From JBJXFK01 sp046155505 (GTDB lineage: Bacteria; Planctomycetota; Phycisphaerae; UBA1845; Fen-1342), in NCBI GenBank assembly GCA_046155505.1, contig JBJXFK010000176.1:1-6607 (forward strand): 6,607 nucleotides of DNA, in the 5' to 3' direction. How positions within the stretch are numbered: position 1 is the first letter of the stretch; every line of letters begins with the position of its first letter. This document shows, one piece after another, positions 1 through 5,307 of this stretch. The notes below the pieces were generated by a model. The model was not told the origin of the DNA. It did no database searches and was given only the letters and a program-made list of their open reading frames with translations. The position numbers and the translations under genes are program-made.

Positions 1-183
1 CGCATTGCCGTTGACCCCGATCGGGCTGTAGCGGGAACCTTCTCCGGTCGGGCGCTCGCGCAGATCGCGGGCGGCACCGGCATGGCCGAGTTGCAGCGCG
101 AAGCGAACCGTAGGTTGGAAGAGGGCAACGCATTGCAGCGTGAGGCGAACAGGCGGCTCGAAGGGCTTGTCGTCGGGGCGTGA
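1..183 (+). CDS. C-terminal fragment, possibly phage tail tape-measure protein
   Basis: The reading frame is open from base 1 and ends at TGA 181-183, giving the last 60 residues of a protein that begins outside the window. What can be seen is a segment around VAGTFSGRALAQIAGG, then a charged helical tail in which LQREANRRLE occurs twice, 14 residues apart. The protein ends in LEGLVVGA. Tape-measure proteins of tailed phages and prophages often finish with a Gly/Ala-rich piece followed by a charged helix ending in a 'leg/l-v' tail, so that family is my best guess from resemblance alone. Any long coiled-coil protein could look the same. It is the only plus-strand gene in the window. No terminator with a T-run is evident just after the stop. 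Confidence 0.5.
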   Translation, partial: RIAVDPDRAVAGTFSGRALAQIAGGTGMAELQREANRRLEEGNALQREANRRLEGLVVGA

Positions 184-503
184 ACATCAAACGATCCGCC
201 CGCGCTCGCATGGTTTGAACAGGCACCGCATGTGAGCGCGGGACGGTTGTAACGCTTGACCGGAGATCGCGATTGTAGCCTGTCTGGGACGTGCGACCAT
301 CCGGCGGGGCGATCGGTCGGGGCGCATCACACGGACGCAAGGGCGGGGCGGGATTCAATCGGGCAGTGGTCGAATTCGGCGTGCGGCTCGTCTTTCACGT
401 TCAATCTGCATATCGCGGGCGCGCCGTTCGGTTTGTTCAGGCGGCGGGCGATGAATTTCTCGGTAGCACCCCACCCGGTAGTACCGGGGTAGCACTGTCC
501 CGG
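184..503. other. intergenic stretch without a convincing gene
   Basis: About 320 bases lie between the phage-like gene end and the tRNA terminator. The open frames here are short, lack Shine-Dalgarno sequences, and one of them runs through the tRNA gene, so none is accepted. The visible structure is three imperfect copies of ggtagcacc at 462-470, 477-485 and 488-495 (the middle copy reads ggtagtacc). The middle copy sits in a near-palindrome, ccggtagtaccgg, at 475-487. I see no clear promoter or att-like duplication of the tRNA 3' end. Confidence 0.6.
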
Positions 504-535
504 AAACGAAAACGGCCCGCACAGTGGCGGGCCGT
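504..535 (-). terminator. intrinsic terminator of the tRNA-Lys transcript
   Basis: A perfect 9-bp stem pairs acggcccgc (512-520) with gcgggccgt (527-535) around a 6-base loop. On the minus strand it is followed by TTT, CG, then TTT, a typical U-rich tail. It lies 28 bases beyond the 3' end of the tRNA, where a terminator for that gene is expected. The plus-strand side has no immediate T-run, so it probably works in one direction only. Confidence 0.88.
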
Positions 536-563
536 AAGTGCCTTGTTTTCAAGGGCTTCTGAG

Positions 564-636
<73 letters not shown>

Positions 637-666
637 GCTGGCGGTGGTGAAACCGACAGAAGGGGA

Positions 667-694
667 ATCGTACCGCGAGATTCCTGAATGACAA
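667..694 (-). promoter_or_regulatory. sigma-70-type promoter for tRNA-Lys
   Basis: On the minus strand TTGTCA (689-694, one mismatch to TTGACA) is followed after 16 bases by TACGAT (667-672, two mismatches to TATAAT). A start site near 660 would leave a leader of about 24 nt before the tRNA 5' end at 636, a normal distance for RNase P processing. Position and match quality both support it. Confidence 0.6.
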
Positions 695-743
695 GGGTGC
701 GATGTGACATGCACGGCGCGAATCTTCGCAGCGGCCTGCGTCG

Positions 744-779
744 TTGGCTCAGCCAAGCCGAGCTTCATGCGATCGCATG
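744..779. repeat. two adjacent short palindromes
   Basis: Positions 744-756 read ttggct-c-agccaa, a perfect 6-bp inverted repeat around one base. Positions 766-779 read catgcgatcgcatg, a perfect 14-base palindrome with the octamer GCGATCGC at its centre. They sit in the gap between the pseudopilin stop (847) and the tRNA promoter. The palindrome could be a protein-binding or modification site; no function can be assigned. A separate stem-loop, tgcggt (807-812) with accgca (824-829), lies just downstream of the pseudopilin stop. It lacks a U-tract, so it is a doubtful terminator. Confidence 0.45.
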
Positions 780-846
780 GGCCGCAGCGCGGGCTAGCGG
801 ATCATATGCGGTATTAGCGAATGACCGCACGACACAGTCACTTCGT

Positions 847-1986
847 CTACGGAACTTCGAAGTTCGCCTCGACGCGTGTCATGCCTTCGTTCGGATTCTG
901 CACGCGCGCACCCTTTGGATACCAATAATCAATCTGGCGAGATTGGCGATCACTCAGACGCCCAACGTGCCCGTCGAAAAACAGCGCGTTGATTGAGCCT
1001 TTGTTGTCCTGTGCGGTAGTCGGAAGCGCACCGCCGGACGTGGAGCAGCCGTGGCGGTAGGAAAGTGCGAGCGCGCGCCCATTCGCCGGCGGGCCGGCGG
1101 ACGGCGAAACCGTCATTCCATCCCAGTTCGTGCTCGGTCGGCGCACGCCGTACTCGGTCGCGCCGGCCCACCACGCTCCGGCGCTCGTGAAAGCGCCGTA
1201 CAACTGCCGACCACCGGATGTATTCGTGTAGTTCACGTCAAAGTCCAGCACATCGTCGGTATCCAAGTACCGTGTACCGTCCGCTGCGGCGACCTTTCGC
1301 GCCGCCACACCGACTTGGTCTCGCTTCGGGCTATAGTCGGGGACGCGCACTTCCCAACTCGTACTCAAAACGAGCGCCCGGAATGGGATTCCATTTGGCG
1401 CGGATCCAATCGGGCGACCTTGCGATTGATTTGCCGGATCGCGACCGTTGTCGCCGTACGCTTGAAACCAGATCGGCATGAGGTAGCTAAGCGGCGAAAA
1501 CGGCTCGGTAACATCGCGGAAATCCTGGGCGTCCGGGACGCCGGCGAGGTTGATCGGCCAAAGCGTGTCTACTTTCAACGACGCCTGGCTAGGGCACTGA
1601 TACCTATTGATCAGGGTTTGCATGCGCTCGGCTCGGTTCTTGCCAAGTTCAGTCTGTGTGCGCAGCAACGGCGTCATCCAGTCGTAGTACTGCGTCGGAA
1701 GGTTGCCGCGACGCAACGCACCAACGATGTTCCCCCCGCTTGAAGAGACTGCCGAAAAAAGCTGCATGCCGGTAGTGTTGTACCCCGGAATCCACTCGTT
1801 GAATTCAGTGAAGTAGGTCTCAAGGGCGGAGCCGAGACCCTTAAGCATGGTCCCGCAGCGCGCGGCTCTCGCTTGCTCGCGCGCGCACGTAAGACTGGGC
1901 AACAGAATCGAGATCAGCAGGGCGATAATCGCGACGACGACGAGCAACTCGATCAACGTGAAGCCGCGTGAGCGGGGACCGCGCAT
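847..1986 (-). CDS. type II secretion/pseudopilin-like protein with H-x-DG motif
   Basis: A 379-residue protein starting MRGPRSRGFTLIELL. Residues 8/9 (G|F) form a prepilin peptidase cleavage site. Glu13 is the +5 glutamate of the mature N-terminus, and the hydrophobic helix runs to about residue 32. The body contains YDWMTP and a 'YQCPSQ' block, typical of planctomycete pseudopilin-like proteins. The C-terminus has RHG at 311-313 and FFDGHVGRL around 336-344, the features of the 'H-X9-DG' processing-associated family. These proteins are thought to be membrane-anchored after processing; their exact role is not established. The start was chosen because GGAGG lies 8 bases upstream. The frame also opens at ATG 2016, which overlaps the upstream stop as ATGA, so translation could be coupled and the leader 10 residues longer. 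It follows the 128-aa membrane protein gene in an apparent operon. Confidence 0.93.
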   Translation of the reverse strand: MRGPRSRGFTLIELLVVVAIIALLISILLPSLTCAREQARAARCGTMLKGLGSALETYFTEFNEWIPGYNTTGMQLFSAVSSSGGNIVGALRRGNLPTQYYDWMTPLLRTQTELGKNRAERMQTLINRYQCPSQASLKVDTLWPINLAGVPDAQDFRDVTEPFSPLSYLMPIWFQAYGDNGRDPANQSQGRPIGSAPNGIPFRALVLSTSWEVRVPDYSPKRDQVGVAARKVAAADGTRYLDTDDVLDFDVNYTNTSGGRQLYGAFTSAGAWWAGATEYGVRRPSTNWDGMTVSPSAGPPANGRALALSYRHGCSTSGGALPTTAQDNKGSINALFFDGHVGRLSDRQSRQIDYWYPKGARVQNPNEGMTRVEANFEVP

Positions 1987-1994
1987 TCGATGTT

Positions 1995-1999
1995 CCTCC
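1995..1999 (-). promoter_or_regulatory. ribosome binding site deciding the pseudopilin start
   Basis: GGAGG on the minus strand, 8 bases before ATG 1986. The alternative in-frame ATG at 2016 has only a weak AGGA nearby, so this site favours the shorter leader peptide. Confidence 0.7.
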
Positions 2000-2012
2000 A
2001 AGGACCGCCGCA

Positions 2013-2399
2013 TCATGGACTGGTCCTAACTTTGAAAGATTTTCCGTCGACGGCCTTATTCAATGCCGAGAGAGCCTTGTCATTCAGGCCTTCGCGATAT
2101 CGTCCCATGACGTAGACGCCATCTTCTCGTACCTCGCACGGGAGAAGCGAGGCCCGTTTCGTTTCCGGATTCTCGACGGGGGGGATTCGGGTGACGCCCT
2201 TCGGTAGGTGAAACACCTTCCCCGTCTCGACACAAACGTACGCTATTTTCCCGGCAAACTGCCCCTCGACGCCACCGCTGTTACGCAACAAAAGCCAACT
2301 CGTTACGCCCACTAGCGCGAGCACGACCGCCAGCATTCCGCCATTCTTCTTCAACCACGCCATACCACGCACCCATCTCGTCATTCCGGCAAACCGCAT
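2013..2399 (-). CDS. small membrane-anchored protein of unknown function
   Basis: A 128-residue protein I do not recognise. A basic N-terminus (residues 1-20, with MAWLKKNGG) precedes one transmembrane helix at about 21-38 (MLAVVLALVGVTSWLLL). A soluble domain of about 90 residues follows. It begins KIAYVCVETGKVFHL and contains RIPPVENPETKR and LLPC; Cys56 and Cys88 are the only cysteines. The charge pattern predicts the domain outside the membrane, though Sec export was not tested. ATG 2399 is the most upstream start in the frame, but it has no good Shine-Dalgarno; ATG 2384 (MTRWVRGM) is also possible. The stop TGA (2013-2015) overlaps a possible ATG of the pseudopilin gene, so the two are likely co-transcribed and may act together at the envelope. 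Upstream lies a candidate structured leader. Confidence 0.8.
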   Translation of the reverse strand: MRFAGMTRWVRGMAWLKKNGGMLAVVLALVGVTSWLLLRNSGGVEGQFAGKIAYVCVETGKVFHLPKGVTRIPPVENPETKRASLLPCEVREDGVYVMGRYREGLNDKALSALNKAVDGKSFKVRTSP

Positions 2400-2454
2400 A
2401 CCCGCGCCGCGTGGCGTTGCTGCGACCGATGGAGCGTCCGGAGGCTCGATTCGA

Positions 2455-2471
2455 TCTGGCTAGTAACCAGA
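2455..2471 (-). other. small stem-loop in the leader of the pseudopilin operon
   Basis: tctgg (2455-2459) pairs with ccaga (2467-2471) around a 7-base loop. It lies about 56 bases before ATG 2399, inside the predicted untranslated leader. It is short and may be chance. Confidence 0.25.
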
Positions 2472-2530
2472 CTTATCACGCCTGCGCGACGATCTTTCGC
2501 AGCCCGGGTTGTACGCATTCGCCAGAAGTG

Positions 2531-2578
2531 GGTGAGGTCGCCATTCGCCGAGCGATCCTTGCTCTTGCAAGCCTCACC
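2531..2578 (-). ncRNA. candidate structured leader RNA (three-way junction)
   Basis: Within 48 bases three perfect stems nest with almost no unpaired junction. P1 is 7 bp (2531-2537 with 2572-2578, ggtgagg/cctcacc). One internal hairpin is 5 bp with a tetraloop (2558-2562/2567-2571, minus-strand loop AAGA). The other is 4 bp (2538-2541/2552-2555) with a 10-base loop. Only two bases (2556-2557) separate the internal hairpins, and each abuts P1. On the minus strand the element would start about four bases after the start site predicted from the upstream TATAAA, and about 130 nt before the 128-aa protein start. I match it to no known riboswitch. The short stems could arise by chance in GC-rich DNA. 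Confidence 0.35.
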
Positions 2579-2588
2579 TGATGCGTGA

Positions 2589-2617
2589 TTTATATTCGAA
2601 AGCGCCGGCGGATTCCA
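2589..2617 (-). promoter_or_regulatory. possible promoter for the 128-aa protein/pseudopilin operon
   Basis: TATAAA (2589-2594, inside an AT-rich patch unusual for this window) is a good -10. Seventeen bases upstream is TGGAAT (2612-2617), a poor -35 with three matches. The predicted start near 2582 gives a leader of about 180 nt. Planctomycete promoters often have weak -35 boxes, but this call rests mainly on the -10. Confidence 0.3.
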
Positions 2618-2772
2618 CCCTGTTTGCAGCGTGCCACGATCGACCGCCCGCACCGACGCCGAATAGCCTGTGAAGAACCGGTGAACTTTGACAGCCTGGC
2701 CCGGTAGGGGACGGCGAACGCACACCGCCGCCGACGCTGCGTTTGGTGCGCAAAGCGTTTCGCCGATTGCAC

Positions 2773-4230
2773 TTAGCCCTGCGACGCATGCGGCTGAACG
2801 CATGTCGGGTTCGCAGGTCGTGCGGCTCGCCGATAACCACGGAAATTGTTCCGGGAAAGTTGCTGCGAGCCGGAATTCGGCGCAAGCAGGTCCAGATCGG
2901 CGGCCGACGCGACGCGGGCCAGCGGCTCCAGCGAATGCACGGTGAGGCGGGCCGTACTCGCTAGTGCCACGAGTTGCGAGAACGCCTGCTCGCTGTCCCA
3001 GGCGATGCGCTCGAACAGCCCGTTGTGCAGCGCTCGCACGGCGAGCAGATAGGCACCACCGCCGGGCGTGGGGCCGACGACGATGTCGGCAGTTTGCAGG
3101 CGGTCGAGCGCGAGCTGAACGTGCGTTGCCGCGAGTTGCGGGCAATCGTCGACAACGAGACACACCGCGTCGGCCCTGCCGTCGGCGAGCGCGTCGCGCG
3201 TAGCGCGATGCATGCGTCCGCCGAAGCCGCCTTCGCCTTGCGGCACATAGCGGCGGTCGCGTCCGAGCCACGCACGCATGACGGCTTCGTCACCGCCGTG
3301 AAATCGAATTTCCAATTCGGTCTTCCCGTGCTGCGTGATCGGCTCGATGGCGGCGACGACGGCGCGGGTGAGATTATCGTGCAGCGCGGTTGCGCCTTCG
3401 CTGCCGAGCTCGCCGATCAGCCGCGTTTTCACCTGGCCGAGGCGCGGGTAGTCGGTTAGCAGGATCACGCACGGTCGTAAGGAGCGCAGCCGGGCGTCGC
3501 GCCATTCGCGGTGCCGCATCGCACCGTGAATGATCGTTTGCAAGGCGCGACCGCGCCCGAGTAGCCCATTGTCGTGAACGCCGTTGAGCACGATATTGCC
3601 GAGCCGCGAGCGATAGCCGACGGGCATTTCGAGAATGCGCGAGCGACGGCGCAGGGCGCGGACGACCATCTCGATCATCCAGCGTTGGTCGGTGTGGTGC
3701 ATTTCGAGTCGCGTGAGCAAGTCGCGGCGGATGGCGCGAAACGTCCCCGGTTCGCTAAGCCGCGCGCCCCAGACCCAGCGCAGCGAACGCGCGACGAGCC
3801 AATCGACGGCGCGGGCGGCGTGGCCCGGGCCGTGGCCGTTGAGGTCGGCGGGATTGTGGGCACCAAGTACGAGCTCGGCCGCGCCGGCGATGATCGGATC
3901 GACGAGGCGGGGCAACTCGCGCAGGTCGTCGTGCCCGTGCCCGCCGGCGAGGACAACGACATCGCACGGTCGCAATCGGGCGATGGCGCAGCGGATGGCG
4001 GTGCCGATCGGTTGGTCGGCGGTATCGATAATTCGCGCGCCGGCGTCTGCCGCGGCGCGGAGCGATGCAGTCGCGGCGGCGCCGTGCGCTGCTGTTGTGG
4101 CGGCGCTGGCGAAGTTGGCGACGATGATGAGGTCGTCAATCCATGCGGGGGCTTCGCGGACGAGATCGGGGAGGATCTCGCCGGGATGTTGAGCGGAGAT
4201 GACGACGCCCACGCGGGCAGGTCCGCGCAT
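2773..4230 (-). CDS. GT2-like / DUF2064 (TIGR04282-type) fusion glycosyltransferase, possibly inactive
   Basis: 485 residues with two domains. Residues about 6-235 resemble family 2 glycosyltransferases of the DPM1 type: VVVL at 91-94, RELPRLV near 104-110, LVLGA around 120-124, GTFRAIRRDLL around 162-172, IEMVVRAL and EMPVGYRSRLG near 201-211. Residues about 252-450 match the DUF2064/TIGR04282 fold: DYPRLGQVKTRL, QGEGGFGGRM, VDDCPQL (360-366) and GPTPGGGAYLL (386-396). TIGR04282 proteins are nucleotidyl- or glycosyltransferase-like, and some are linked to arsenosugar clusters; nothing here indicates arsenic. The acceptor block reads ISAQHPGE, the usual VDNGSTD region reads VANFASAAT, and the DxD region reads LAGGHGHDD, so the metal-binding aspartates appear lost. 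In the second domain the usual DGG is GGG. A 35-residue tail follows. The start ATG 4230 has a GAGGAAGAGGG tract ending 10 bases upstream. A TACACT -10-like box lies at 4278-4283 without a -35. Confidence 0.87.
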   Translation of the reverse strand: MRGPARVGVVISAQHPGEILPDLVREAPAWIDDLIIVANFASAATTAAHGAAATASLRAAADAGARIIDTADQPIGTAIRCAIARLRPCDVVVLAGGHGHDDLRELPRLVDPIIAGAAELVLGAHNPADLNGHGPGHAARAVDWLVARSLRWVWGARLSEPGTFRAIRRDLLTRLEMHHTDQRWMIEMVVRALRRRSRILEMPVGYRSRLGNIVLNGVHDNGLLGRGRALQTIIHGAMRHREWRDARLRSLRPCVILLTDYPRLGQVKTRLIGELGSEGATALHDNLTRAVVAAIEPITQHGKTELEIRFHGGDEAVMRAWLGRDRRYVPQGEGGFGGRMHRATRDALADGRADAVCLVVDDCPQLAATHVQLALDRLQTADIVVGPTPGGGAYLLAVRALHNGLFERIAWDSEQAFSQLVALASTARLTVHSLEPLARVASAADLDLLAPNSGSQQLSRNNFRGYRRAARPANPTCVQPHASQG

Positions 4231-4788
4231 CCGGCTGCTTCCCTCTTCCTCATGATCGCCTGAAACGAAGAGCGGGGAGTGTAGCGGAAGGGCGGCGACG
4301 TGCGGGTAGCGTCGGCGTCGTCGCCGGTGCGCGAGGATTTACCCGCGCATTCTGGATTCGGGCGGAAATCGAAGTTCGAGCGATACCGCTGATCTCGGAT
4401 CACGAGCGCGGGGCGCGGGGCACGAAGGGCTTGATAACCAAGATGCTCACGCGCCCCCCTCTCGTTGACCACCTTGGGCCGGTTTGACTGGTTTGCGAGT
4501 TTTATCGGGCGAAGTTGCGGGGGTTGGAATCTTGGGAGGTGGCGGGAATCGGGATGGTGCGCAGCGCGGCTCACGCGAGAAGCGTAAGCGGCGGATGCGC
4601 GAGTTTCTCGTCGGGGATGCGTGCGGCACGGAGATTCACGGCGGTGAGCAGATTTGTGCAAGTGTGGCACCCGCTATCAGCGGATGCGGACGAATCGAGA
4701 TATTCGGGATGCAACTTGAAGCAACACGCCGCTCCGCAATCCTTCTTGGACGCCGCGCCGCGCAGCGACTGACACGTTCACTCACGGT

Positions 4789-5178
4789 CGGTTCACACTG
4801 CTCGCAGAGTTTGCTGTTGCCCATATCTGGAATCAACGCGTTGTGCTGTTTGAGCATCACACGAAATGCCGAGCCGCTCAGGCCGAAGGTCTTGACCGTC
4901 GTTAGCCGGGGTGTGGAGCGCAGCGACACCCCCGGTACGCGACACGAAAAACGAGCATTTGCAGCCTGAAAGGCTGCGACGTTGCGCGGAGCGGAAATCC
5001 ACTTGCAGCCCTTCAGGCTGCGGCGAAACAGGGCGCGGTCCACGTCCCGGGGGTGGCGCTGCGCTTCACCCCCGGCTAACGACTTACGAGGCCTTCGGCC
5101 TGAATCCTTGCGCAAGAACGAGTTTCGGTACGTCAACGAAATGTGGGGAACAGCAAGCTCACAGAGCAGTGGCACCCG
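4789..5178. repeat. 390-bp composite inverted repeat
   Basis: The two halves are diverged reverse complements in the same block order. The outer arms 4789-4826 and 5141-5178 match at 29 of 38 positions without gaps, sharing aacagcaa and gagcagtg. The inner arms 4878-4939 and 5043-5103 match at about 53 of 62 aligned positions with one gap, sharing tcaggccgaagg, gtcgttagccgggg and cacccccgg. The spacers between arms differ in length (51 and 37 bases) and sequence. The centre holds two hairpins. The form suggests a non-coding mobile element (REP/BIME- or MITE-like) or two older repeat units joined head to head. No transposase gene is present. Confidence 0.8.
4961..5021. repeat. paired hairpins at the centre of the inverted repeat
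   Basis: gcagcct-gaa-aggctgc (4961-4977) is a 7-bp stem with a 3-base loop. gcagcc-cttca-ggctgc (5005-5021) is a 6-bp stem with a 5-base loop. The second is the reverse complement of the first except for one base, so the inverted symmetry of the larger element continues to its centre. Paired small hairpins in opposite orientation are the layout of bacterial REP/BIME elements. Confidence 0.75.
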
Positions 5179-5240
5179 CACGGGTTTCGTAGGTGGACAG
5201 CGTCACCCGCCTTGACGGCGATAGCAAATCATCGTGACAA

Positions 5241-5282
5241 ACAAAACCGAGCGGCGCAACGCTCTCGCGCTGCGCCGCTCGG
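5241..5282 (-). terminator. intrinsic terminator of the metalloprotease gene
   Basis: A perfect 12-bp stem (5247-5258 with 5271-5282, ccgagcggcgca/tgcgccgctcgg) encloses a 12-base loop. On the minus strand it is followed at once by TTTTGTTTGT. It begins 25 bases after the protease stop codon. Confidence 0.92.
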
Positions 5283-5307
5283 CCACGCTCGAAACCCAAC
5301 GCGTGTG

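Larger units (their letters stand above)
2400..2772 (-). other. 373-bp gap carrying leader and promoter signals
   Basis: This gap separates the glycosyltransferase stop from the 128-aa protein start. Frames passing through it are continuations of shadow frames and have no start signals. On the minus strand it holds a weak promoter (2589-2617), a three-way-junction sequence (2531-2578), and a small hairpin tctgg/ccaga at 2455-2471 with a 7-base loop. No terminator with a U-tract is visible for the glycosyltransferase gene. An imperfect stem, acgct/agcgt, about 2733-2757 lacks one. Confidence 0.6.
4231..5240. other. about 1 kb without a convincing gene, repeat-bearing
   Basis: This region separates the glycosyltransferase start from the protease terminator. 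Several open frames of 60-180 residues occur on both strands, but they overlap one another, lack ribosome binding sites and change composition along their length. The right part is occupied by the composite inverted repeat. The left part (about 4440-4780) carries two minus-strand frames that look mildly protein-like: a Cys-rich one (4574-4777, no start codon) and a Pro/Lys-rich one (4447-4629) in another phase. They may be remnants of a decayed gene. Nothing else is recognised. Confidence 0.55.

Noticed and set aside
807..829. Stem-loop downstream of the pseudopilin stop as a terminator
   Set aside because: Only 6 bp with an 11-base loop, and no U-run on the minus strand.
2381..3271. 296-codon minus-strand open frame
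   Set aside because: Arg/Ala-rich alternative frame of the glycosyltransferase gene that runs on into the intergenic gap; no family motifs.
3574..4263. 229-codon plus-strand open frame opposite the glycosyltransferase gene
   Set aside because: Antisense shadow with Gly/Ala/Asp-rich composition and no ribosome binding site; the opposite strand has clear domain motifs.
4484..5215. Several overlapping frames of 77-181 codons in the repeat region
   Set aside because: They lie on both strands across the inverted repeat, and their similar peptides (such as LQPERL) come from translating repeated DNA.
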